A DNA stretch of 64,000 nucleotides from positions 702,284 through 766,283 of the forward strand of contig WXYP01000002.1 in NCBI GenBank assembly GCA_009901575.1. The letters run 5' to 3'. Origin of the DNA: Flavobacteriaceae bacterium R38 (GTDB lineage: Bacteria > Bacteroidota > Bacteroidia > Flavobacteriales > Flavobacteriaceae). A program made the translations under genes and the position numbers. Every line of letters starts with the position of its first letter. Positions within the stretch are counted from its first letter, which is position 1. Below, piece after piece: positions 26,995-35,506 of this stretch. The notes beneath the pieces were generated by a model. It made no database searches. It saw only the letters and a list, made by a program, of their open reading frames with translations, and was not told the DNA's origin.

Positions 26995-27024
26995 AAAAAA
27001 AGCCGGAATTTATTTTCCGGCTTT
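26995..27024. terminator. Bidirectional terminator between ridA and the RprY-like gene
   Basis: A 10-bp stem AAAGCCGGAA / TTCCGGCTTT with loop TTTATT, preceded by an A-run and followed by a short T-run, between converging genes. It can serve both. Confidence 0.8.
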
Positions 27025-27046
27025 CTTATCTTATATTGTATATTAA

Positions 27047-27760
27047 CTATTCTGCTTCAGTTTTAACTACTAATCTGAATCCTTCACCATGAATATTTAA
27101 TATTTCTACATCTTCATCAAGTTTTAGATATTTTCTTAGCTTAGCTATGTAAACATCCATACTTCTGGAAGTAAAGTAATTATCATCTCTCCAGATCTTA
27201 GTTAAAGCTAATTCTCTTGGCATTAAATCATTTTCATGAAGTGCTAATAATCTAAGTAACTCGTTTTCTTTTGGTGATAATTTAATAGGCTCTCCATCTC
27301 CGTAAGTTAGAAATCTCAATTTGGAATTTAAGTGGAAACCACCTATTTGAAATTCAAATTGTTTGCTATCAGCTACAGAATCAGAAGCCTTTCTCTGCAT
27401 GATTGCTTTAATTTTAAAAAGAAGCACTTCAGAATCAAACGGTTTATTAAGATAATCATCTGCACCCGCTTTATATCCTTTAAGAACATCTTCTTTCATA
27501 GTTTTAGCAGTTAAGAAGATAATTGGCACTTGTTCATTCTTTTCTCTAATCTCTTTAGCCAATGTGAATCCATCTTTATATGGCATCATAACATCCAGAA
27601 TACAAAGGTCATAATTGTCTTTTTTAAACTTTTCAAAACCTTCCATTCCGTTTTTAGCTAATACTACATCAAAATCGTTCATAGATAAATAATCTTTAAG
27701 AACGATTCCAAAATTCGGATCATCTTCTACTAATAAAATCTTCTTATTTGCTGTTTCCAT
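27047..27760 (-). CDS. OmpR/PhoB-type response regulator (RprY-like)
   Basis: A 237-residue response regulator. The receiver domain has the acidic pair VEDD, phospho-acceptor Asp in LCILDVMMPYKDG, Thr in IIFLTAK and Lys in NKPFDSEV. Residues about 135-230 are a winged-helix DNA-binding domain (LSPKENELLRLLALHENDLM, then RSMDVYIAKLRKYL). Sequence and order match the RprY regulator of Bacteroides and Porphyromonas, paired with an RprX-like sensor immediately upstream (7-bp gap). In those organisms RprY responds to envelope or oxidative stress; the target set here is unknown. Confidence 0.92.
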   Translation of the reverse strand: METANKKILLVEDDPNFGIVLKDYLSMNDFDVVLAKNGMEGFEKFKKDNYDLCILDVMMPYKDGFTLAKEIREKNEQVPIIFLTAKTMKEDVLKGYKAGADDYLNKPFDSEVLLFKIKAIMQRKASDSVADSKQFEFQIGGFHLNSKLRFLTYGDGEPIKLSPKENELLRLLALHENDLMPRELALTKIWRDDNYFTSRSMDVYIAKLRKYLKLDEDVEILNIHGEGFRLVVKTEAE

Positions 27761-27767
27761 AATGTTT

Positions 27768-29339
27768 TTATATTAAAGGTAACTTTATATAAAAGGTACT
27801 TCCCTTATCTTTTTCACTTTCTACGTAGATCTCACCTTGATGATCTTCTACTATTTTTTTAACATATGCCAAGCCTAATCCATGGCCTTTAATATTATGT
27901 ATATTCCCTGTATGTTCCCTGTAGAATTTTTCAAAAATTCTTTTGGCAACGGCTTTACTCATTCCTGCTCCCTGATCTTGTACTTTAATGATGATGTTAT
28001 TTTTTGCAACTTCTGTATATACATCAATCTTTGGAGCATCAGGAGAATATTTGATAGCGTTGTCTAAGATATTAACAAGAACGTTAGTAAAATGCATTTC
28101 ATTGCCCAGTATTTCACTGCTTGTAGCTTCTAAATGCTCATTAATGTATCCCCCTCTATTTTCTACAATTAGAGATACATGCGTAATCGCCTCTTCTATT
28201 CTGTCGTGTACATCAACTCTATCCTTACTAATATCCAGCTGATTTTTTTCTAATTTAGAAATTCTTAAGACATTTTCTACTTGCGCATGCATTCGTTTAT
28301 TCTCTTCTCTTATCATTTGAAGGTATCTTTTCACCTTATCTGTATTTTCAAAAGCCTTAGGATTTTTTATTGCATCTAAAGCCAGATTTATTGTAGCAAT
28401 AGGAGTTTTAAACTCATGCGTCATATTATTAATAAAGTCTGTTTTGATCTCAGATATTTGTTTTTGCTTTATCAATTGATACAATGCACTTGAATATGCA
28501 ACTATAATAACCAGTGTTAATATCACCGATAGAAAAACCATTCCAATGATAGAAGATATTAAAAATTTCTTCTTTTTAGGAAAGCTAACCAATAAATCAT
28601 AATCACTTTTACCTTCATTATCAATAAAAAGTGATGTTCTGTACCTAGTAGATTTAGAAGAGCTAAATTTTCTTGATCTAACTTTAGTTGCCAGTCCGTT
28701 ACTGTAAACACCAAATTCAAAATCAATATCAATATCTCTATCTGTAAACTCTCGTTTTAATAAAGTTTTAATTTCTTCAATATCTATTCTTTTGTGAATA
28801 GGAAATCTTTTATAAATATCTCTATAACTTGTAGTATATAAGGCCCTTTGGATTTCATCCATTTGCCCTACCTTCTTTATTAACTGAGATTGATTCAGCT
28901 TTCGATTATCTAATCCAATTCCATCAGAAACAATTTTAGATTCTCTTATACTCACCAGTTTTTTAAGGCTTAAACTATCAAATACGCCATTTTCAAAGAA
29001 CGCGGAAGAATAACCATAGTTTTCTTCTAATAATCCGTTGGTATAAATGTATCTTTCATTATTACCCGCATCGCTTTCTAAAACAAAAAGCCCTGCAATT
29101 TTTGTATTGTCCGGATCTTTAATACTATCTATCTCATTTGCTACAACTCCAAAGAAATCGCTTAATTCTCTTTCCTGAATCTTGTCGGCAACAGATTTCA
29201 AACTTTGATTAATGTTTCCGGAAAACTGCTCTTCTTTATTCTCGATTGCAGTCTTAATCCAATACCCCTGCACGAAAATAATTCCGCTTAGGGACAGACT
29301 CATTAATACAACTAATAAAACGAATAATCTCTTACTCAT
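27768..29339 (-). CDS. Sensor histidine kinase (RprX-like)
   Basis: A 523-residue inner-membrane sensor kinase. TM1 is residues about 5-25, then a 235-residue periplasmic sensor with no recognised fold, TM2 at about 262-285 (IIGMVFLSVILTLVIIVAY). The cytoplasmic part has the HisKA H-box NNMTHEFKTPIATI, the N-box NVLVNILDNAIKYSPDAP, G1 DQGAGMS, F-box FEKFYRE and G2 GHGLGLAYVKKIV: a complete kinase core. It is cotranscribed with the RprY-like gene. A -7 box 6 bp upstream implies an almost leaderless message, and an 11-bp-spaced TTAAC repeat (29381-29396) may be the regulator's binding site. Confidence 0.92.
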   Translation of the reverse strand: MSKRLFVLLVVLMSLSLSGIIFVQGYWIKTAIENKEEQFSGNINQSLKSVADKIQERELSDFFGVVANEIDSIKDPDNTKIAGLFVLESDAGNNERYIYTNGLLEENYGYSSAFFENGVFDSLSLKKLVSIRESKIVSDGIGLDNRKLNQSQLIKKVGQMDEIQRALYTTSYRDIYKRFPIHKRIDIEEIKTLLKREFTDRDIDIDFEFGVYSNGLATKVRSRKFSSSKSTRYRTSLFIDNEGKSDYDLLVSFPKKKKFLISSIIGMVFLSVILTLVIIVAYSSALYQLIKQKQISEIKTDFINNMTHEFKTPIATINLALDAIKNPKAFENTDKVKRYLQMIREENKRMHAQVENVLRISKLEKNQLDISKDRVDVHDRIEEAITHVSLIVENRGGYINEHLEATSSEILGNEMHFTNVLVNILDNAIKYSPDAPKIDVYTEVAKNNIIIKVQDQGAGMSKAVAKRIFEKFYREHTGNIHNIKGHGLGLAYVKKIVEDHQGEIYVESEKDKGSTFYIKLPLI

Positions 29340-29380
29340 TTGGCCAAAATTATGATATTAACTTTGCTTTCTATTTGCAT

Positions 29381-29396
29381 TTAACCTAACCTTAAC
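29381..29396. promoter_or_regulatory. 11-bp-spaced TTAAC direct repeat upstream of the two-component operon
   Basis: TTAAC at 29381-29385 and 29392-29396 are spaced 11 bp apart, with a third partial CTAAC between. OmpR/PhoB-type regulators typically bind direct repeats of about this period. The site lies some 43-58 bp upstream of the expected transcription start of the sensor kinase gene. Autoregulation by the RprY-like protein is inferred. Confidence 0.35.
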
Positions 29397-29417
29397 AAAA
29401 ATGTTAAAATTATATTT

Positions 29418-30002
29418 TTAACTACTTTTTTTCAGTATAAGATTATGAATCTTATCTACTTCTGCCCTTGTCTTTTCTATATCTACATTTTCAATTACAT
29501 AATCAGATAATGGTATTTTTTTTTCATCATCCCATTGATTTTCCATCCTGGCCAATATTTCTTCTCTTTTCATTCCATCTCTTTCTAGTACTCTTTCTAT
29601 TCGTGTTTCTTTAGGTGCGGTTACTAAAATCATTTCATCACAATATGTATAACCGTCGTTTTCAAACAGAATAGCGGCTTCTTTTATCACATAAGGACTC
29701 TTTTGATGCTCGCACCAATCATTAAAGTGTTTTTTTACCTTCGGATGAACAATGCTATTGAGTAATTCTAATTGCTCTTTATGATTAAAAACTACGGTTG
29801 CCAAAAATTTTCTATTCAATCCTTTATTGGTATAAGTTTCTTCTCCAAAAGCCGTTATAATTTCGTCATGAATTTCTTGAGAAGAATTCATGAGTTTTTT
29901 AGCTTCATCATCTGCAATAAAAACAGCTATACCAAGATCTGAAAACATTTTTGCTACTGTAGATTTTCCGCTTCCAATACCTCCTGTGAGTCCAATAATC
30001 AT
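29418..30002 (-). CDS. coaE: Dephospho-CoA kinase
   Basis: Last step of coenzyme A synthesis: phosphorylation of dephospho-CoA. The 194-residue protein has the P-loop GLTGGIGSGKSTVAKMF, the substrate helix FIADDEAKKLMN, DEIITAFGEE, the LID-type NSIVHPKVKKHF and a Walker B-like PYVIKEAAILFENDG. It overlaps the YbbR gene by 4 bp and is the last gene of the glycosyltransferase-ybbR-coaE unit. Confidence 0.96.
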   Translation of the reverse strand: MIIGLTGGIGSGKSTVAKMFSDLGIAVFIADDEAKKLMNSSQEIHDEIITAFGEETYTNKGLNRKFLATVVFNHKEQLELLNSIVHPKVKKHFNDWCEHQKSPYVIKEAAILFENDGYTYCDEMILVTAPKETRIERVLERDGMKREEILARMENQWDDEKKIPLSDYVIENVDIEKTRAEVDKIHNLILKKSS

Positions 30003-30964
30003 TCTTCTCTTCGTATTAAATATTCTATTTTTTTATCAATTAAAGTCGCTTCTTTTATAATACTCGGTTTTTTTAAAATTCTTGGGATTAAATAATTGGT
30101 AGTCGAATTTATTTCATTAAAATCACAAGTAATTGTAAAATCTTCTATTTTAATTGTACTTATATTTTGAATTGTAGCCCTGCATAATAAACTTATTTCT
30201 CTGGGAAAAACATTCACAATCGTCCCTTCGGGAACATTAGTTACAACGACAGGTATCTTAATTAATCGTTCTGAAAAACGTTCTACTCTTCCAGATATTT
30301 GAATCTTTTCTGTATTAAAATTCAAATGTTTTAATGCTTCAGGAATCATTAACTCTGTAGCAATATCAATATCACTGTTTATATTTTTCAGAAACACTTT
30401 CTTTGTCTTTAAATGAGATATGGTATCAACTGCATCTTCAGGCCCTATAACTGTAATTTCCCTCGGGTTTATTATTAAACTATCATTTAATTCAAAATCA
30501 TCAGCAAAATTCATACCCAATTGATGCACAACTGGTATTACTTTCTTTTTATTCTTTCCAAAATTTAGATAGAATGTTTCTGAAGTTATCTGTTGTATAC
30601 TTATATTCTTTGCAATTACTTCCTGAATAGCTTCCTTCAAGTAGTCATCTGAGAAATAGCTTTTCCCTGAAATGTCTTTTAATTCGGATACATCTAAATC
30701 CAATTCTTTTTTAAACAACCTATAGCTTAATATCTGAAAACCTTGTGCTCTGGCAATAGCACTCAATTTAACCGGCGGATCTCCCAATAGAATCTTATCT
30801 TCAGGAATATTCACATAATTAATCTTAAAATAAATCTGTCCATTATATGAATCAGAAAACTTTATTAAAAACCAAAGTATTGAGGAAAACAGTATAAAAA
30901 ACATAAATACTGTTGCCTTTCGCTGTTTAAATATTTTTTTAATAAAAGCTTTAAAACGTTTCAT
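29999..30964 (-). CDS. YbbR-like domain protein
   Basis: A 321-residue membrane-anchored protein. An N-terminal basic segment and single TM helix (VFMFFILFSSILWFLIKF) precede repeated beta-rich units of YbbR type, visible as the phrase INPREITVIGPEDAVDTI and the similar VFPREISLLCRA region. YbbR proteins are associated with the CdaA diadenylate cyclase in Firmicutes; in Bacteroidota this gene is usually found next to coaE, as here, and its role is unknown. Only distant similarity is expected and the call rests on topology, repeats and context. Confidence 0.72.
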   Translation of the reverse strand: MKRFKAFIKKIFKQRKATVFMFFILFSSILWFLIKFSDSYNGQIYFKINYVNIPEDKILLGDPPVKLSAIARAQGFQILSYRLFKKELDLDVSELKDISGKSYFSDDYLKEAIQEVIAKNISIQQITSETFYLNFGKNKKKVIPVVHQLGMNFADDFELNDSLIINPREITVIGPEDAVDTISHLKTKKVFLKNINSDIDIATELMIPEALKHLNFNTEKIQISGRVERFSERLIKIPVVVTNVPEGTIVNVFPREISLLCRATIQNISTIKIEDFTITCDFNEINSTTNYLIPRILKKPSIIKEATLIDKKIEYLIRREE

Positions 30965-30967
30965 TAT

Positions 30968-31969
30968 TTAATCAAAAAATAATTCCGGTAAGAGATTTGC
31001 CGGTTCTTGCTTGCTTAATTTAAGCAAAAAAAACGATCTTAGAAAACCATATCCGTATCCGAAGAACTGTATCAGTACGGCAAAAATTGATAATACAGCT
31101 ATAGCTAAGTTTCTATTTTTGATTAATGAATCAAAAAACAGTATCAAAAAATAAGCAACATAAAAAAGGATTGGAATATTAGAAATAAAAAAAGCAAAAA
31201 ATACCGAAGCTATTAAGCCAATTATAAAAAACCCAGGAAACCAATACGTAATCTTTTTTGTTTTTGGATGCCATTTATTAAGGATAGGACGGGCTAGTCC
31301 AAATTTATTTACTTGTTTGTAAAATTTCTTCCAGGATATTCTCCTTTTGTGGTATACAAATGCTTTCTCAACAAATGAGGTTTTATATCCGGCTTTCCAA
31401 ATTCGAATGGTTAGATCCGGATCTTCACCCGGGTGAATTTTTCCAAATCCATTTGTCTTTTCAAACGCAGCCTTAGATATCCCCATATTAAAACTACGAG
31501 GCTGAAACTTATCTACTGCATTTTTATGTCCTCTAATCCCTCCTGTTGTTAAAAAAGAAGTCATTGCATAACTTATAGCTTTCTGTAGGCTCGTAAAGGA
31601 TTCATGTGCTGCATCAGGGCCTCCAAAACAATCTACATAATTTTTGCGTAATGCAGTATCTGCTTCCAAAAGATATTCGGGAGGTAAAATACAATCAGAG
31701 TCAAGAATAATGAAATAATTTCCTTTAGCATGTCTCATTCCATAATTCCTGGAGTCTCCCGGGCCAGAATTTTCTTTAAAAAAATACGATATATTTAAGG
31801 AAAGTTCATATTTTTTAATAACACTTTCCGAGGTATTATTACTTCCATCTTCTACAATTACAATTTCATAAGACTTGTCATAAGCTTGTTGAGTCAAACT
31901 CTCTAATAATTCATCTATTTCTTCCGGTCTGTTGTAGACAGGTATGATTATTGAATATTGTAATTCCAT
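30968..31969 (-). CDS. Glycosyltransferase family 2, membrane-anchored
   Basis: A 333-residue GT-A fold transferase. Residues 5-110 hold the nucleotide-sugar site: SIIIPVYNRPEEIDELLESL, VEDGSNNTSE, and the metal-binding DxD-like LDSDCILPPEY. The acceptor half includes PGEDPDLTIRIWKAGYKTSF and the ED motif. The last 90 residues have three to four TM segments (WFPGFFIIGLIASVFFAFFI, YFLILFF, LAIAVLSIFAVLIQFFGY), so it acts at the cytoplasmic face of the inner membrane. Donor and acceptor are unknown. A -7 box is only 4 bp before the start codon. Confidence 0.88.
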   Translation of the reverse strand: MELQYSIIIPVYNRPEEIDELLESLTQQAYDKSYEIVIVEDGSNNTSESVIKKYELSLNISYFFKENSGPGDSRNYGMRHAKGNYFIILDSDCILPPEYLLEADTALRKNYVDCFGGPDAAHESFTSLQKAISYAMTSFLTTGGIRGHKNAVDKFQPRSFNMGISKAAFEKTNGFGKIHPGEDPDLTIRIWKAGYKTSFVEKAFVYHKRRISWKKFYKQVNKFGLARPILNKWHPKTKKITYWFPGFFIIGLIASVFFAFFISNIPILFYVAYFLILFFDSLIKNRNLAIAVLSIFAVLIQFFGYGYGFLRSFFLLKLSKQEPANLLPELFFD

Positions 31970-31991
31970 ATTGCAAATGTAACTAAAAGCG

Positions 31992-32020
31992 CAAAAAAAA
32001 AACCTCCTTAAAAGGAGGTT
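31992..32020 (-). terminator. Rho-independent terminator of fabI
   Basis: AACCTCCTT (32001-32009) pairs with AAGGAGGTT (32012-32020). On the minus strand the stem is followed by a T10 tract. It ends fabI before the glycosyltransferase gene. Confidence 0.82.
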
Positions 32021-32043
32021 CTAATTGTATTTATTTTTGTTAT

Positions 32044-32856
32044 CTATTCTGAAAATTTTTCAATGACTTCATTGCTAACTCCTGTATTTGAAAATCCTCC
32101 ATCATGGAAAAGATTCTGCATTGTTACTTTTCTGGTAAGGTCAGAAAAAAGTGAAACTGTATAGTTAGCACAATCCAGAGCTGAAGCATTTCCTAGAGGC
32201 GACATTTTCTCTGCGTAAGAGATAAATCCGTCAAAACCTTTAACTCCTTGGCCTGCAGTTGTTGGCGTAGGTGATTGCGAGATAGTATTTACTCTTACTT
32301 TTTTATCTTTCCCGTAAAAATATCCAAAACTTCTGGCTATAGATTCTAAATATGCCTTATTATCTGCCATATCATTATAATCAGGAAATGTACGCTGTGC
32401 AGCCATATATGTAAGTGCTACTATACTCCCCCATTCATTCATTGCGTCTGTTTTATAAAGTGTTTGCATTACTTTGTGAAAAGATACTGCAGACACGTCC
32501 CATCCTTTACTTGTAAAATCATATTTCTGATCTGTATATGCACGTCCTTTTCTAACATTCACAGACATCCCGATAGAATGGAGTACAAAATCTAATTTTC
32601 CTCCTAAAATTTCCATTGATTTCTCTACTAGGTTTTGTAAATCTTCTAAATTAGTTGCATCTGCAGGAATTATTTCTGAACCTGTTTTTTCAGCCAACTT
32701 ATTTATTTGCCCCATACGCATAGCAATAGGTGCATTGGTAAGTACAAAAGTACCTCCTTCTTCATGAACACGTTCTGCAGTTTTCCATGCTATTGAATTT
32801 TCATCAAGTGCTCCAAAAATAATCCCTTTCTTTCCTTTTAATAAATTGTATGGCAT
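32044..32856 (-). CDS. fabI: Enoyl-[acyl-carrier-protein] reductase (NADH), FabI
   Basis: Final reduction of each fatty-acid elongation cycle. The 270-residue SDR protein starts MPYNLLKGKKGIIFGALDEN, the FabI form of the cofactor loop. The catalytic Tyr-X6-Lys is in FPDYNDMADNKAYLE, and SIGMSVNVRKG, SFGYFYGKDKKVRVN and SPTPTTAGQGVKGF follow as in Bacteroidota FabI. It is monocistronic: a -7 box CAAATATA (plus strand, 32887-32894) lies 30 bp upstream and a strong terminator is downstream. Confidence 0.95.
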   Translation of the reverse strand: MPYNLLKGKKGIIFGALDENSIAWKTAERVHEEGGTFVLTNAPIAMRMGQINKLAEKTGSEIIPADATNLEDLQNLVEKSMEILGGKLDFVLHSIGMSVNVRKGRAYTDQKYDFTSKGWDVSAVSFHKVMQTLYKTDAMNEWGSIVALTYMAAQRTFPDYNDMADNKAYLESIARSFGYFYGKDKKVRVNTISQSPTPTTAGQGVKGFDGFISYAEKMSPLGNASALDCANYTVSLFSDLTRKVTMQNLFHDGGFSNTGVSNEVIEKFSE

Positions 32857-32903
32857 AGTTATAATTTAGTGTTATTCGTTTAATGTCAAATATATAAAAT
32901 TGT

Positions 32904-34556
32904 TTAATTGAGTAATTGTTTTGCATGTTCTAATGCAGAAGTACTAATTGTTTTTCCTCCTAACATTTCTGCAATTTCATTAATTCTCTCTTTATCTTCT
33001 AGTACTCTGATACCGGTTGTAGTAATCTCTCCAATATCTTCTTTAAAAACTTTAAAGTGTTTATTTCCTTTTGCTGCAACCTGAGGGAGATGAGTAATTG
33101 CAAAAACTTGCATTCTCTTGCTCATTTTAGCCATTATATCTCCCATTTTATTAGATATTTCTCCGGAAACTCCTGTGTCAATCTCGTCAAACATAATACT
33201 AGGCAATTGCATGTATTTTGCCAGTATTGCCTTAATAGACAACATGATTCTTGAGAGCTCTCCTCCAGAGGCAACTTTTTTCAATTCTCCATAATTACTG
33301 CCTTTATTTGCAGACAGTAAGAATTGTAACTCATCTTTACCATTCGCAAAATATGAGTTTGTTTCATGAACCGAAATATTAAAGCTGGCATTTGGCATTC
33401 CTAAGTCTGTCAAAGATTTCTCAAGGTAATTAATCAGATTAGGAATAGCTTTTTCTCTATTTTCATGAATGGCTGCTGCAATTGCATCCAGTTCTTTTTC
33501 CAGTCCTAGTACCCGTAATTGTTCATTTTTAATATCAGCTTCTATATTTTCTGTAATTGCAACTTTCTCTTCAAGTTTATTCTTTATTTCAATAAGCTCA
33601 CTAACAGATAATACACTATGTTTTTTTTGAAGATTATATAATAATTGAAGCTTTGTATTAACTGTTTCTAACAATTTAGGGTCTGCTTCTAATTTTTCTT
33701 CCTGATTTTGAATCTCTGAAAAAACGTCGTCCAACTCTATTGAAACAGAGTTTACTCTTGTAAAAAGCTCATTAAATTGTTCTCCAAAACCTGAAAGCCT
33801 TTGAAGCGTATTCTTAAGATTATTTAAATTTGATAGCACTCCTAACTCTTCTTCGGATAACAACTGATTTGACAGGGATAATTTTTCTCTTATTTCTTCA
33901 ATATTATTGAGTCTCTCATAAGTTGCTTCTAATTCTTCCAACATTCCGATTTCCAAATTTGCTTCTTGTAATTCTTTAAGCAAAAATGTATTGTAATCGT
34001 GTTCTTTATCTGCTTCAGACTGAAAATCGATTAATCGTTGAAGTTTTTTCTTAGCATTAGAATAGTCGGTAAGTTTAGTTTCATAATCAACTAAAACAGT
34101 ATTATTTTTAGCTATCGCATCAATAACTTTAAACTGAAAATCGTTCTCTGTAAGCTGTAGCGTTTGATGTTGAGAATGAATATCTATTAAACGTTCTCCT
34201 AAAGTGGTTAAAATATCCAGGTTTACAGGGGTATCATTGACAAAAGCCCTTGATTTACCGCTTGGGAGTATTTCTCTTCTTATTATAGTTTTAATTTCAT
34301 AATCAATATCTGCAGTATTAAAAAAAGATTTCAGCTTATATTTTTCAATATGAAATTCTGCTTCTATAACACATTTTTCATCTTTATTTTTAAGACTTCC
34401 AAGGTCTGCTCTTTTACCTAAAATCAAAGATAAACCTCCTAATAAAATAGATTTCCCAGCTCCTGTTTCACCGGTAAGAATAGTAAAACCCTCTCCAAAA
34501 TCTACATGGAGTTTATCTATAAGTGCATAATTTTTTATTGAAAGTGATGATAGCAA
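32904..34556 (-). CDS. recN: DNA repair protein RecN
   Basis: SMC-like ATPase acting in double-strand break repair. The 550-residue length is typical. Head domain parts: Walker A ILTGETGAGKSILLGGL at the N-terminus, ABC signature VASGGELSRIMLSIKAIL and Walker B SIMFDEIDTGVSGEI at the C-terminus, separated by two long coiled-coil arms. The start is TTG at 34556: the RecN N-terminus LSSLSIKNYALID begins right there and no ATG or GTG lies upstream in frame. A 25-bp palindrome (34574-34598) covers the promoter. Confidence 0.96.
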   Translation of the reverse strand: MLSSLSIKNYALIDKLHVDFGEGFTILTGETGAGKSILLGGLSLILGKRADLGSLKNKDEKCVIEAEFHIEKYKLKSFFNTADIDYEIKTIIRREILPSGKSRAFVNDTPVNLDILTTLGERLIDIHSQHQTLQLTENDFQFKVIDAIAKNNTVLVDYETKLTDYSNAKKKLQRLIDFQSEADKEHDYNTFLLKELQEANLEIGMLEELEATYERLNNIEEIREKLSLSNQLLSEEELGVLSNLNNLKNTLQRLSGFGEQFNELFTRVNSVSIELDDVFSEIQNQEEKLEADPKLLETVNTKLQLLYNLQKKHSVLSVSELIEIKNKLEEKVAITENIEADIKNEQLRVLGLEKELDAIAAAIHENREKAIPNLINYLEKSLTDLGMPNASFNISVHETNSYFANGKDELQFLLSANKGSNYGELKKVASGGELSRIMLSIKAILAKYMQLPSIMFDEIDTGVSGEISNKMGDIMAKMSKRMQVFAITHLPQVAAKGNKHFKVFKEDIGEITTTGIRVLEDKERINEIAEMLGGKTISTSALEHAKQLLN

Positions 34557-34573
34557 TGGTGTCCCGTTTAGTA

Positions 34574-34598
34574 TATCAAATATACTTCATATTTGATA
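34574..34598. promoter_or_regulatory. 25-bp palindrome overlapping the recN -7 box
   Basis: Ten-base arms TATCAAATAT (34574-34583) and ATATTTGATA (34589-34598) are perfect inverses with a 5-base centre. The minus-strand -7 box TATATTTG (34577-34584) lies inside, 21 bp before the recN start. No T-run follows on either strand, so a terminator is unlikely. A repressor site controlling this DNA-damage gene is a reasonable inference. Confidence 0.45.
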
Positions 34599-34612
34599 GT
34601 CAGAAAACTTTG

Positions 34613-35506
34613 TTAGTATTTTATTTCCTTCCAGGTATTCGCATAAAAAGGAGCAACTCTGTTTAAAGAATTTTTAAGGCTGATGATATCTACTTTTGGT
34701 CCATCTGAAAACACATTTAGGATTTCATCTGATTTGGCATCAAAAAAAGTTTGCAGTAAGAAAGAATTTGGACGTCTTTTAACTAAGGCTTCAAACATCT
34801 TCATACAACTGGCAATAGATTGTTTTCCCAACAAGCCGTTATCTACCATAACATCCAATCCTAACCGATGATAATTATACATTGCTACCCTGTATTCTTT
34901 AAAAGTATTTGATAATAGATTGTCTATTAACTCCCATCGGGTTCTGTTCCCATCTGCTTGCTGCCATCCAACAAAACCCTGGCCTTGAGCCAAGTTAACA
35001 ACATCTCTGGCATTGTTAAAGTGTTCTGTTCCTCCTTCTTTAGAGAAGGTATCGGCATCTATCCCAAGAATAATATGTACATAATATGTAATGACACCTA
35101 CAAGATTTGATTCAAAAGAATTAGGGCTATAAAATAAGGGCTCAAATTCCAGGTAGTCGAAATTAAATTGACGATCATTATGATTAAAAACCGGAGTTTG
35201 ATACGAAGCGTTATAAACTGGTCTACTGGACTGTACCTGAATACTTCCTGAAAAACTACTATTAGAATCAAAAGAAGTAATAGTTAATAACATACTACAG
35301 TTTATCTTCTCTTGCGGACCATAAGTTTTATTTGTCCATTTTGTCTTATTCACATAGTCACTGATAGAACGCTCTAAAGTCCTGAATATTTGCTGATTGG
35401 TCTGACTAACCTGTTCTGAATTCACTACAACAGTACAATTCAATTCTTGGGAAGTCATCGATATTGACCACAAAAATATTCCTAAGACTATAAGTTTTCT
35501 AAACAT
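34613..35506 (-). CDS. DUF4835 family protein (PorD-like)
   Basis: A 297-residue exported protein: signal peptide ending SMTSQELNC, then a beta-rich domain (INCSMLLTITSFDSNSSFSG, SRPVYNASYQTPVFNHND, FEPLFYSPNSFESNLVG) and a helical half (GFVGWQQADGNRTRWELIDN). This is DUF4835, found throughout Bacteroidota downstream of coaBC and in some databases called T9SS protein PorD; I recall the name but cannot confirm a secretion role. It overlaps the 3' end of coaBC by 19 bp and lies between coaBC and recN, a conserved arrangement. Confidence 0.8.
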   Translation of the reverse strand: MFRKLIVLGIFLWSISMTSQELNCTVVVNSEQVSQTNQQIFRTLERSISDYVNKTKWTNKTYGPQEKINCSMLLTITSFDSNSSFSGSIQVQSSRPVYNASYQTPVFNHNDRQFNFDYLEFEPLFYSPNSFESNLVGVITYYVHIILGIDADTFSKEGGTEHFNNARDVVNLAQGQGFVGWQQADGNRTRWELIDNLLSNTFKEYRVAMYNYHRLGLDVMVDNGLLGKQSIASCMKMFEALVKRRPNSFLLQTFFDAKSDEILNVFSDGPKVDIISLKNSLNRVAPFYANTWKEIKY

